This document shows, piece after piece, positions 9,509-22,715 of a stretch of DNA of 64,000 nt. Positions within the stretch are counted from its first letter, which is position 1. Each line of letters opens with the position of its first letter. The notes under the pieces are model-generated. The model was not told the origin of the DNA and ran no database searches. It was given only the letters and a program-made list of their open reading frames with translations. A program made the position numbers and the translations under genes. The DNA comes from Vreelandella subglaciescola. GTDB taxonomy: Bacteria > Pseudomonadota > Gammaproteobacteria > Pseudomonadales > Halomonadaceae. The stretch lies in contig NZ_LT670847.1 in NCBI RefSeq assembly GCF_900142895.1, positions 3,038,001 to 3,102,000 of the forward strand. Reading direction: 5' to 3'.

Positions 9509-10232
9509 CATACTGATGTGGCTGGATATGGCGCCTGGTACCTGGCTGAGCGCTGCTAGCGTGTTGGTGGTGGGCGCGTTTGTGCAGCGCGCCACAGGAT
9601 TCGGCCTGGCGGTGGTCAGCGCGCCGCTGCTGCTGATGCTTGAGCCACGACTGGTGCCGGTCATTCTGGTGCTGTTCGGGCTAACGGTGTCGCTGATGAT
9701 GGTGCGTCATTACCGGCATGAGGTGAGTCTGGGGCCGATCAGCATGGCACTTGTCGGGCGGGTGCCCGGCAATGTGCTGGGCGTGTGGCTGCTGCTTGCC
9801 GCGCCCATGGCCGTGATGGAAAAGTTGATTGCCGCCATTGTGCTGTTTGCCGTGCTGGTCACGTTGTTTCGCTTCCGGCTACCGGTGAATCGTGCAACGC
9901 TCTTCAGCGCGGGTGTGCTGTCGGGGGTTTTTGGCACCGTGGCCTCTATTGGCGGCCCGCCGATCGTGCTGTTGATGCACGGCCTGCCGCCGGATCGAAT
10001 GCGCGGTAATCTTGCTGCATTTTTCATTCTGACATCCACTCTTACGCTTCTAACGCTGGCACTGGCCGGGCAGATAAGTGCCTGGCACTTTGGCGTTGCC
10101 GCCACACTTTTACCTGCCGTCCTGTTGGGCAATGCGTTGGCTAATCGCATTGCATCAAGGCTGGACAGGCGCTGGCTTCAAGGCGTATCGCTTTCGCTCT
10201 GTGCGCTTTCTGCGCTGGGGCTTCTCCTCTAG
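9501..10232 (+). CDS. TSUP (TauE/SafE) family permease
   Basis: Integral membrane protein of the sulfite/organic-anion exporter TauE/SafE family: 243 residues, about eight hydrophobic segments, with the two internally related halves typical of TSUP proteins (GFVQRATGFG-like motif near residue 30 and GTVASIGGPP near residue 150). It overlaps the end of the Bcr/CflA gene by 8 bp in another frame. The substrate cannot be read from sequence; sulfite, sulfoacetate and similar anions are known for relatives. It ends about 70 bp before the Pho box of pstS. Confidence 0.86.
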   Translation: MHSILMWLDMAPGTWLSAASVLVVGAFVQRATGFGLAVVSAPLLLMLEPRLVPVILVLFGLTVSLMMVRHYRHEVSLGPISMALVGRVPGNVLGVWLLLAAPMAVMEKLIAAIVLFAVLVTLFRFRLPVNRATLFSAGVLSGVFGTVASIGGPPIVLLMHGLPPDRMRGNLAAFFILTSTLTLLTLALAGQISAWHFGVAATLLPAVLLGNALANRIASRLDRRWLQGVSLSLCALSALGLLL

Positions 10233-10304
10233 TAGGCGCCGATTGACGACTTCTCGGGTCAAGCATTTTGGCCTGCTAGCGGCTAAATCCTTTCTGACGT
10301 GTTT

Positions 10305-10322
10305 CTGTCATCAGGTTGTCAC
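10305..10322 (+). promoter_or_regulatory. PhoB-binding site (Pho box) upstream of pstS
   Basis: CTGTCATCAGGTTGTCAC matches the E. coli Pho box layout of two 7-bp half-sites (CTGTCAT, then CTGTCAC with one C-to-T change) separated by 4 bp. It lies 61 bp upstream of the pstS ATG, where PhoB normally replaces the -35 contact. It predicts induction by phosphate starvation. Confidence 0.88.
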
Positions 10323-10383
10323 CTGATAGCGGCACAGTGTCTCTCGCAACGGTCAGACACTTTGTCGAACAGGAGACACACCC

Positions 10384-11397
10384 ATGAAACGCATCCTCAC
10401 TACCAGCCTTATTGCTGCGGCGGTCATGAGCGCTGCCGGCGCGGCGCAGGCGCGTGATCAAATCCGCATTGTGGGTTCAAGCACCGTTTACCCTTTTGCC
10501 AGCTACGTGACCGAAGAGTTCGGTGCCCTTACCAATTATCCGACGCCGGTTATTGAATCAACCGGTTCAGGCGGCGGGCTGCGACTTTTCTGTAACGGCA
10601 TTGGAGAGGGCACCCCCGACATCACCAATGCTTCGCGGCGCATGAAAATTTCTGAGTTTGAGCGCTGTGAGAAAAATGGCGTGACCGATATTACTGAAGC
10701 CAAAATCGGCTCCGATGGCATTGTGCTAGGTCAGTCGGCCGACAATGAAGCCATTGACCTGAGCCTCAGTCAGCTGTTTCTTGCGGTAGCCGCCAAAGTG
10801 CCGGCAGACGGCGAGCTGGTCGATAATCCCAACAAAAAGTGGAGTGATATCGATGCGACACTGCCGGATCGTGAAATCTCCATCTACGGGCCGCCTACTA
10901 CATCCGGCACGCGCGATGCCTTTGAAGAACTGGTGATGGAGGCTGCCTCGGAAGAAATGGAGGCCTACGGCGGTGAAGGCTATGCCGATATCCGTTCCGA
11001 CGGCGTTTATATTGATGCAGGCGAGAACGACAACCTGATCGTCAAGCGTCTTGCTAAAGATACCGATGCGTTCGGCATCTTTGGCTATTCTTTCCTGGTG
11101 GAAAACCCCGGCATCATTCAGGGGGCCAGCATTGAAGGTGTTAAGCCTGAATCCGAAGCGATCAGTTCGGGAGACTATCCGGTGGCGCGTTCGCTGTGGT
11201 TCTACGTGAAAAACCAGCACGCCGATGACGTTGCACCGCTTTATGAGTACGCCAACATGTTCATGGAAGAGCAGATGATTGGCAAAGCTGGCTACCTGAT
11301 GGATCTGGGGCTGATTCCGCTCCCCGATGCCGAGCGTACCCAAGCACGCAAGCAGGTAGCCGGGCATGAAGCACTGACGCTTGCTGACCTGAAGTAA
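10384..11397 (+). CDS. pstS: Phosphate ABC transporter, periplasmic substrate-binding protein PstS
   Basis: Periplasmic phosphate-binding protein of the Pst importer. A Sec signal peptide is visible (basic start, hydrophobic core, cleavage after AAGAAQA near residue 23). Phosphate-binding motifs typical of PstS follow: IVGSSTVYPF at the mature N-terminus, STGSGGGL, and TSGTRDAFEEL near residue 175. The 337-residue length and acidic surface suit the long PstS variant of Pseudomonas and halophiles. AGGAGA lies 7 bp before the ATG. It is the first gene of pstSCAB behind the Pho box, and a hairpin separates it from pstC, which would favour a high PstS to PstC ratio. Confidence 0.96.
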   Translation: MKRILTTSLIAAAVMSAAGAAQARDQIRIVGSSTVYPFASYVTEEFGALTNYPTPVIESTGSGGGLRLFCNGIGEGTPDITNASRRMKISEFERCEKNGVTDITEAKIGSDGIVLGQSADNEAIDLSLSQLFLAVAAKVPADGELVDNPNKKWSDIDATLPDREISIYGPPTTSGTRDAFEELVMEAASEEMEAYGGEGYADIRSDGVYIDAGENDNLIVKRLAKDTDAFGIFGYSFLVENPGIIQGASIEGVKPESEAISSGDYPVARSLWFYVKNQHADDVAPLYEYANMFMEEQMIGKAGYLMDLGLIPLPDAERTQARKQVAGHEALTLADLK

Positions 11398-11445
11398 ACC
11401 TTGTGGCACGTCACATCAAGCGGCCGGGAGCCGATGCTGCCGGCC

Positions 11446-11473
11446 CGTTGCCATTGTCTGAGCAATGGCAACG
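11446..11473 (+). promoter_or_regulatory. Intercistronic hairpin between pstS and pstC
   Basis: An 11-bp perfect inverted repeat (CGTTGCCATTG / CAATGGCAACG) with a 6-nt loop. No T-run follows, so it is more likely an mRNA-stabilising or attenuating hairpin than a full terminator. A second GC-rich imperfect stem (GCCGG/CCGGC) lies just before it. Confidence 0.75.
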
Positions 11474-11504
11474 ACGGTTTCACGGGTAACGCGAGAAACA
11501 GACG

Positions 11505-12755
11505 ATGCAAAGCCAATCGGGTTTTCTTATTTTTTGCGCGGCGCTTGTACTGCTGGGGCTGTTGGCCTTCTTTGCCGGCCGCTATAAGGCAGTGCGTGTG
11601 CGCCGTGCCGGAGCATCAATGTATGCGCAGCCGGATCAATATGCCTGGTTCGCGGTACTGTCTACGGCGGGGCCAGCGATACTTGTCGGGGCGCTAGGCG
11701 CTTTTTTCCTGTTGCTGCTGAACGTATCTGTTCCCACGTTTTACTGGCTGGCAGTAAGCTTGGCCGTAGCCGGCGCCGGGCTTGCACTGGGGATCGCCCA
11801 GGTACGGCCCGCTTTTCATGCGCGTAAAGCCATTGAGCGAGTGATACGTGGAATTCTGGCACTGGCAGCGCTGATCTCGATTGCGGCCACCTTCGGTATT
11901 TTATTCTCGATTATTTCAGAAGCGCTGCGCTTCTTTCAGCTGCATAGCCTCTGGGCGTTTTTAACCGGTACCACATGGAGTCCCGGAGCCAGCTTTCTGG
12001 CGTCGGCCGGGCGTGGCGATGGTGGCGGTGCCGAGTTCGGTTCAGTGCCGCTGTTTGCCGGCACCTTCATGATCACGTTAATCGCCATGCTGGTTGCGGT
12101 ACCCATTGGCTTGCTCTCGGCCATCTATATGTCGGAGTACGCGCCGGGACGTGTGCGTACGTTTGCCAAGCCGATGCTTGAGGTGCTGGCCGGTATTCCT
12201 ACCGTGGTGTACGGTTTTTTTGCCGCGATTACGGTGGCTCCCGTTATCGTGGCCATGGCCGGCTGGGTGGGGCTGGACGCCTCCTACAACAACGCCGTCG
12301 CGCCGGGGGTAGTCATGGGCATCATGATTATTCCGTTTATTTCTTCGCTTTCCGACGATGTGATCAATGCGGTTCCCGACAGCATGCGTCAGGGGGCGCT
12401 GGCGCTGGGTATGACGCGTGGTGAAACCATTCGTGACGTTGTTGTCCCTGCCGCGTTGCCGGGTATTATTTCCGCCTCGCTTCTGGGCATGTCACGCGCG
12501 CTGGGCGAAACCATGATCGTGGTCATGGCGGCGGGCATGCGGCCTAACCTGACGGCTAACCCGTTTGAAGACATGACGACTGTCACAGTGCGTATTGTGG
12601 CCGCGCTAACGGGAGATCAGGCGTTTGCTAGTGCTGAAACGCTGTCAGCGTTTGCGCTGGGACTGGTTCTTTTTGTCGTGACGCTGTCGCTGAATCTGGT
12701 GTCGGTACTGATGATCCGACGCTTCCGTGAAAAATACCGGGTTAATAATCTGTAA
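11505..12755 (+). CDS. pstC: Phosphate ABC transporter permease PstC
   Basis: Inner-membrane permease subunit of the Pst importer. The 416 residues exceed E. coli PstC by about 100 because of an N-terminal extension with two extra hydrophobic segments (residues 5-25 and 45-100). The binding-protein-dependent permease core starts near residue 175, with the cytoplasmic EAA-type loop in ALALGMTRGETIRDVVVPAALPGI that contacts PstB. It follows pstS by 107 bp including the hairpin, and pstA starts 18 bp downstream. The long form is common in Pseudomonas-type Pst systems. Confidence 0.93.
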   Translation: MQSQSGFLIFCAALVLLGLLAFFAGRYKAVRVRRAGASMYAQPDQYAWFAVLSTAGPAILVGALGAFFLLLLNVSVPTFYWLAVSLAVAGAGLALGIAQVRPAFHARKAIERVIRGILALAALISIAATFGILFSIISEALRFFQLHSLWAFLTGTTWSPGASFLASAGRGDGGGAEFGSVPLFAGTFMITLIAMLVAVPIGLLSAIYMSEYAPGRVRTFAKPMLEVLAGIPTVVYGFFAAITVAPVIVAMAGWVGLDASYNNAVAPGVVMGIMIIPFISSLSDDVINAVPDSMRQGALALGMTRGETIRDVVVPAALPGIISASLLGMSRALGETMIVVMAAGMRPNLTANPFEDMTTVTVRIVAALTGDQAFASAETLSAFALGLVLFVVTLSLNLVSVLMIRRFREKYRVNNL

Positions 12756-12773
12756 CGTCCGAGGCATACGCTA

Positions 12774-13940
12774 ATGAGTCAAACATTTGATGACATAAGC
12801 CGGCAGCTGGGTCGTCGCCATCGCCGCTCGGCACGATTAAAATGGATTTCCATGTCGGCATTGGGGTTGGCTGGTCTGTTTTTGCTGTGGTTTTTCAGCG
12901 ATATGTTGGGTAAAGGCTTGCCCGCGTTTCAGCAGGCCTACATCAAAACAACTATCCAGTATTCACAGCAGGCCTCCCAAGACGGTCGGAAAGCGATTGA
13001 TCAGGCGCTTGTGCCGCTTGTCAGCCGTACTGAAGTGCGAGGAATACCCCTGTTATTACGCAATCACCCTGCCAGGGTGGGAACTCAAGAGTCTCGTTGG
13101 CTGTTGACGAAAAGTGAGGTGGATCAATACCTCAAAGGACACCGGCATACGCTCAACGCACAGGAGCAGGCAGATATTCAGCGCCGAGTGGGTTCAGGGC
13201 AGATAGCCTTGCGATTCAATACTGCATTTTTTACTCAAGGGGACTCAAGGATTGCCGAAAGTGCGGGCCTGCTATCAGCTGTTGTCGGCACTGTCATGAC
13301 CATGATTGTGACTCTATCAATCGCTTTTCCGATTGGTGTCATGACGGCGATATATCTTGAAGAATTTGCGCCTGATAACTGGTTCACTCGAATTATTGAA
13401 ATAAATATCAATAATCTAGCCGCTATCCCATCCATTCTATTTGGTCTGCTGGGGCTGGCCATTTTTATTAATTTCTTCGGTGTGCCACGTTCCTCGCCTC
13501 TGGCCGGTGGGATGACTCTGGCGCTGATGACGCTGCCTATTATTATCATTTCCACCCGTACGGCCTTACGCAGCGTGCCGGATTCGATTCGTCATGCGGC
13601 CTTCGGCGTTGGTTGTTCTCAGTGGCAGGTGGTCCGCGATCATGTCCTGCCGCTGGCAATGCCGGGCATCATGACGGGTTCCATCATCGGCCTTGCCCAG
13701 GCAATGGGTGAAACCGCGCCGTTGATTATCGTGGGGATGGTGGCATTTATCCCTGACGTAGGCGCTTCGTTTACCAATGCTGCGACCGTTATGCCGGCGC
13801 AAATATTCACCTGGGCCGGGGAGCCGGAAAAAGCCTTTGTGGAAAAAACCGCCGGCGGCATTCTGGTGCTTCTTTCAGTGCTTATTTCGTTGAATGCGTT
13901 TGCCGTGGTACTGCGCAAAAAATTTGAATGCCGCTGGTAA
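12774..13940 (+). CDS. pstA: Phosphate ABC transporter permease PstA
   Basis: Second permease subunit of the Pst importer, 388 residues. One N-terminal membrane segment (about residues 25-48) is followed by a periplasmic domain of roughly 110 residues (about 55-165) of the type annotated as DUF3333 in proteobacterial PstA. The permease core then shows the EAA loop AFGVGCSQWQVVRDHVLPLAMPG near residue 285. Codon use from about 12,950 to 13,450 is visibly more AT-rich than in neighbouring genes. It lies 18 bp after pstC and 24 bp before pstB. Confidence 0.93.
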   Translation: MSQTFDDISRQLGRRHRRSARLKWISMSALGLAGLFLLWFFSDMLGKGLPAFQQAYIKTTIQYSQQASQDGRKAIDQALVPLVSRTEVRGIPLLLRNHPARVGTQESRWLLTKSEVDQYLKGHRHTLNAQEQADIQRRVGSGQIALRFNTAFFTQGDSRIAESAGLLSAVVGTVMTMIVTLSIAFPIGVMTAIYLEEFAPDNWFTRIIEININNLAAIPSILFGLLGLAIFINFFGVPRSSPLAGGMTLALMTLPIIIISTRTALRSVPDSIRHAAFGVGCSQWQVVRDHVLPLAMPGIMTGSIIGLAQAMGETAPLIIVGMVAFIPDVGASFTNAATVMPAQIFTWAGEPEKAFVEKTAGGILVLLSVLISLNAFAVVLRKKFECRW

Positions 13941-13964
13941 GCAGCCGCAACCAAGGAATCCGCT

Positions 13965-14834
13965 ATGAATCATCCTGTTATGAGCGACCCCGTGATGAAC
14001 AACCAGATGCGGGGAATACCTTCGCCGGGCACGCCAGCCATTGGCCAGCCTCTGACCACTAATGAGCAGGCGTGTCATGAATTAAGCATTCGCGTGCGTG
14101 ATCTGGACCTGTGGTATGGCACTACTCAAGCACTGAAGGGGCTCAACATTGACCTTTTCCAGAATAATATTACCGCGCTTATAGGGCCTTCCGGGTGCGG
14201 TAAATCGACGTTTTTGCGCTGTTTGAATCGTATGAATGACCTGATTCCCAGCGTAAGCCTGAGTGGGCTGGTGGAAATGGACGGGCGAGATGTCAATTCA
14301 TCCAAGATGGATGAAATAGCGCTACGTCGGCGTGTGGGCATGGTGTTTCAAAAGCCCAATCCGTTTCCCAAGTCGATTTATGAAAATATCGCGTATGCGC
14401 CTCGCATGCACGATCTGGTTAGCCGGAAACCCGATCAGGATGAACTGGTAGAACGAGCGCTACGCGATGCGGGGCTGTGGGAAGAAGTCAAAGATAAACT
14501 CCAGGCGCCGGGTACCTCGCTGTCTGGTGGTCAGCAGCAGCGTCTGTGTATTGCTCGTGCCATTGCCGTACAGCCTGATGTCATCTTGATGGATGAGCCG
14601 ACCTCGGCGCTTGATCCGATTTCGACGGCAACGATTGAAGATCTCATGGATCGCCTGAAAGAAAAGTTCACTATCATTACTGTCACGCATAACATGCAAC
14701 AGGCCGCGCGTGTTGCTGACTACACGGCCTTTTTTCATCTAGGTGAAATTATCGAATACAACGATACGCGAGTCATGTTTTCGACGCCGGCGAATAAAAA
14801 GACCGAAGACTATATCTCCGGGCGCTATGGCTAA
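13965..14834 (+). CDS. pstB: Phosphate ABC transporter ATP-binding protein PstB
   Basis: Cytoplasmic ATPase that powers PstCA. Of 289 residues, the first 40 are a poorly conserved extension (Met- and Pro-rich). The ABC domain then shows Walker A GPSGCGKST, the Q-loop VGMVFQKPNPFP, signature LSGGQQQR and Walker B VILMDEPTSALD, followed by the switch histidine in VTHNMQQA. The C-terminal DYISGRYG is the usual PstB ending. phoU, which commonly follows pstB, is absent: the next 500 bp are the rRNA leader. Confidence 0.96.
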   Translation: MNHPVMSDPVMNNQMRGIPSPGTPAIGQPLTTNEQACHELSIRVRDLDLWYGTTQALKGLNIDLFQNNITALIGPSGCGKSTFLRCLNRMNDLIPSVSLSGLVEMDGRDVNSSKMDEIALRRRVGMVFQKPNPFPKSIYENIAYAPRMHDLVSRKPDQDELVERALRDAGLWEEVKDKLQAPGTSLSGGQQQRLCIARAIAVQPDVILMDEPTSALDPISTATIEDLMDRLKEKFTIITVTHNMQQAARVADYTAFFHLGEIIEYNDTRVMFSTPANKKTEDYISGRYG

Positions 14835-15022
14835 GAGGCGTTATTTCGCTATTATTTTCATAGACCCCTTGCCAACGCAGTCATCAGGCCGTAGAGTAAG
14901 CACTCGCTGCCGACGACGTCTCACGTCACCGGCGGTGGTAGAGCCTTAAAAGCTCTTGTTTGTCAGGCAGTTAGCGCTTCGGTTTACGTTTTGTTTTTCG
15001 ATAACCGGTTTTGAAAGCGCCC
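14835..15022. other. Non-coding spacer between pstB and the rRNA promoter
   Basis: No supported gene or pst terminator is seen. The last 40 bases before the rRNA -35 are T/A-rich (about 14,983-15,003), consistent with an UP element for RNA polymerase alpha subunits. The UP-element reading is inference. Confidence 0.5.
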
Positions 15023-15050
15023 TTGACAAACACCATGGAATGCGTAGAAT
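15023..15050 (+). promoter_or_regulatory. rRNA operon promoter
   Basis: A perfect -35 hexamer TTGACA (15023-15028) is followed after 16 bp by TAGAAT (15045-15050). The 16-bp spacing and the GC-containing discriminator just downstream are typical of stringently controlled rRNA promoters. It lies about 300 bp upstream of 16S. Confidence 0.9.
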
Positions 15051-15140
15051 ACGCCTTCTTCGCAGCAACGTTAGCCGCTGAGTCACTAGCGACAACGACA
15101 CGTTGTTCAGGGTAAGTTTTTATGACTCACCCCGCGACAC

Positions 15141-15152
15141 GCTCTTTAACAA
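15141..15152 (+). promoter_or_regulatory. Leader boxA antitermination element
   Basis: GCTCTTTAACAA matches the conserved rRNA boxA (TGCTCTTTAACA in E. coli) that loads NusB/NusE and prevents Rho termination. A second copy is in the 16S-23S spacer. Confidence 0.9.
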
Positions 15153-15155
15153 GTT

Positions 15156-15195
15156 GATCAGGTAATTCATGTGGGCGCTTGCCTGAGTGGGTGAC
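15156..15195 (+). other. 5' arm of the 16S RNase III processing stalk
   Basis: This 40-nt leader segment is complementary, with a few mismatches and a one-base bulge, to 16894-16933 after 16S (for example GATCAGGTAATTCAT pairs with ATGAATTACCTGATC). The pairing loops out 16S for RNase III cleavage. Confidence 0.85.
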
Positions 15196-15347
15196 AAATC
15201 ACCTATTATCAAGGCAAGCGACTCGTCAAAGATGAAACGGCTTCGGCCGTTGAGTTTTTTTGAGAACGTTTGAAACCTTGAGCCAAGTTTGATTCGCTTT
15301 TTCCCAACGCCTACGGGTGGCGGGAGAGTAAGAATCACAATGATTGT

Positions 15348-16885
<1,538 letters not shown>

Positions 16886-16893
16886 AACGATGC

Positions 16894-16933
16894 GTCATCC
16901 GCCAGGCAAGCGTTCACAATGAATTACCTGATC
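16894..16933 (+). other. 3' arm of the 16S RNase III processing stalk
   Basis: Complementary to the leader segment 15156-15195. CCAGGCAAGCG pairs with CGCTTGCCTG, and ATGAATTACCTGATC with GATCAGGTAATTCAT. Confidence 0.85.
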
Positions 16934-16973
16934 GATATTGTGTATGGGCAGCGGTAAGTCGACAGACTTACCA

Positions 16974-17001
16974 CTGCGTTTACGCAGTTGCTCTTTAACA
17001 A
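16974..17001 (+). promoter_or_regulatory. Spacer boxB hairpin and boxA
   Basis: A 5-bp hairpin CTGCG-TTTA-CGCAG (16974-16987) sits directly before TGCTCTTTAACA (16989-17000), reproducing the boxB-boxA arrangement that re-forms the antitermination complex ahead of 23S. Confidence 0.85.
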
Positions 17002-17092
17002 TGTATATCATGCTGATAAAAACCGATGGTTTCGTTAAGAATTCTGTTTTAATGTTTTTAAAACAAGAGCTTGATGAAAGCATCATGTGATA

Positions 17093-17153
17093 CGTCTCAA
17101 GCGTATCCGGCAATAATCGTTGTCATTGCGACCCCGACTCCTTCGGGTTATAG
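17093..17153 (+). other. 5' arm of the 23S processing stalk
   Basis: Pairs with 20042-20104 downstream of 23S: CGTCTC..GCGTATCCG, ATCGTTGTC and GTTATAGGGTCAAG each have complementary partners there. This is the RNase III stalk for 23S. Confidence 0.8.
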
Positions 17154-20041
<2,888 letters not shown>

Positions 20042-20104
20042 ATAACACCCAAGGGGTTGGCGTCGCAGGACAACGATAAGCAAGAACGTCGGATACGCGA
20101 GACG
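20042..20104 (+). other. 3' arm of the 23S processing stalk
   Basis: Complementary to 17093-17153. It lies in the 23S-5S spacer, which otherwise holds no tRNA. Confidence 0.8.
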
Positions 20105-20162
20105 ATCACAGATTTTTATCCTCGGCTGAGCCAAACTCGGCAGCATGATATACAACCCGTTT

Positions 20163-20282
20163 CGCCTGACGACCATAGCGTGCGTGAACCACCTGATCCC
20201 TTGCCGAACTCAGTCGTGAAACCGCTCAGCGCCGATGGTAGTGTGGGGTCTCCCCATGCGAGAGTAGGTCATCGTCAGGCAC
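20163..20282 (+). rRNA. rrf: 5S ribosomal RNA
   Basis: A 120-nt 5S rRNA. The terminal helix pairs GCCTGACGA with TCGTCAGGC, and the conserved internal segments TTGCCGAACTCAG and GTGTGGGGTCTCCCCATGCGAGAGTAGG are present. Only one copy is present. Confidence 0.96.
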
Positions 20283-20295
20283 TTATACCGCAATC

Positions 20296-20322
20296 AACCC
20301 AGCCACCAGGCTGGGTTTTTTG
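20296..20322 (+). terminator. Rho-independent terminator of the rRNA operon
   Basis: A 9-bp stem AACCCAGCC/GGCTGGGTT with ACCA loop runs straight into a T-tract, 14 bp after 5S. Confidence 0.95.
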
Positions 20323-20543
20323 TGTGCATGGAAGAAAAGTGGCAAGAGAAGGAAAGTTTGCCTGGCACAGCAGCCATGAGATGGAGAAAGCGAGATACAA
20401 AAGCACAGAGTGTTTAAAGAGGGGGGAAAGCTGAGGAGGAAAGGTTACGTGTGGCAGGTAAGGTACACTCCGGAGGAAAAGACAGCCGTGGCGCCCGGAG
20501 TGCAGGTTGGATTAGCTGATTGGTTGAAGCGTGGGCAGGCGGC
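20323..20543. other. Spacer between the rRNA terminator and rnk, no gene seen
   Basis: Purine-rich on the plus strand. It holds one 8-bp inverted repeat (CACTCCGG 20466-20473, CCGGAGTG 20495-20502) without a T-run. No supported coding or RNA gene. Confidence 0.5.
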
Positions 20544-20957
20544 TTAGCGGTGGTACTGTTTTTCGCGTTCGGGCTGCCAAAAGATGGCATCAATACGCAG
20601 GCGTGCCTTGCCGTTGTTGGGTAGCGGCCAGTCAGCGACATCGCCAATCTTGAGCCCAATAAGTCCTGCTCCAATCGGAGCCATTACTGAAATGGCATCT
20701 TCTACGCTATCCATGGCGTGCGGGTAGACAAGGGTACGAATCATCTGGCGATTGCGTTCCATGTCGGTAAACTGAATCTGGCTGTTCATGCTGACAACAT
20801 TATCGGGAACATCTGCGGGATCGACGACCTCGCCACGAGTTAACTCCGCCTCAAGCAATTCGGCAACGGCCATGTCCTTTTCGGAGGCATCGTCAATCAG
20901 ACGCTGCAGGCGCTCGGCATCGAGTCGATTAATCAGGATAGGCGGACGATATCCCAT
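20544..20957 (-). CDS. rnk: Regulator of nucleoside diphosphate kinase (Rnk), GreA/GreB-like
   Basis: RNA polymerase secondary-channel-type protein of the GreA/GreB C-terminal fold; in E. coli Rnk affects nucleoside diphosphate kinase levels and competes with Gre factors. The 137-residue length equals E. coli Rnk (136). Conserved segments are RPPILINRLDAERL at the N-terminus, VSMNSQIQF in the middle and ISVMAPIGAGLIGLKIGD near the C-terminus. The ATG at 20957 is chosen over an upstream in-frame start because AAGGAGAG lies 5 bp before it. It is the first minus-strand gene after the rRNA operon. Confidence 0.93.
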   Translation of the reverse strand: MGYRPPILINRLDAERLQRLIDDASEKDMAVAELLEAELTRGEVVDPADVPDNVVSMNSQIQFTDMERNRQMIRTLVYPHAMDSVEDAISVMAPIGAGLIGLKIGDVADWPLPNNGKARLRIDAIFWQPEREKQYHR

Positions 20958-21078
20958 GTTGCTCTCCTTGGAATAGAAAATGCAAACGCGTAATAACCAA
21001 TAAAAACAGTCCTTCCCCATAAAATGGAGAAGGACTGCTACCGCTTACTAGTCTACGCTATTTACACACTTAAAACGA

Positions 21079-22503
<1,425 letters not shown>

Positions 22504-22715
22504 CTATTAGATCATAATATGCGATTAATGCATACCCTATGCGTGATTGTCCGATGTTACGTGCGCACCTTTAAAATAAAAGTGGCGCAGCAGTAGGACG
22601 CTCTCGATGTCATGGATGCCAGTAGGGGCTTTTTAAGAACAACGCGTGTGCTGGGCAGGTGCCATTAGCATGCTAGAATGCCGCACTATTTTGCTATGAC
22701 ACGTGAGGTGTCCAG

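Larger units (their letters stand above)
16886..17153 (+). other. 16S-23S internal spacer lacking tRNA genes
   Basis: This 268-bp spacer was read for tRNA-Ile, tRNA-Ala and tRNA-Glu hallmarks (D-loop AGCTCAG-type box, GGTTCGA-type T-loop box) and none were found on either strand. It contains the 16S stalk arm, a GGTAAGTC/GACTTACC hairpin (16953-16972), a boxB-boxA pair and the 23S stalk arm. Confidence 0.85.

Noticed and set aside
14743-14949. Short open frame overlapping the end of pstB as a phoU remnant
   Set aside because: The translation has no PhoU-like features and is mostly antisense-like basic sequence.
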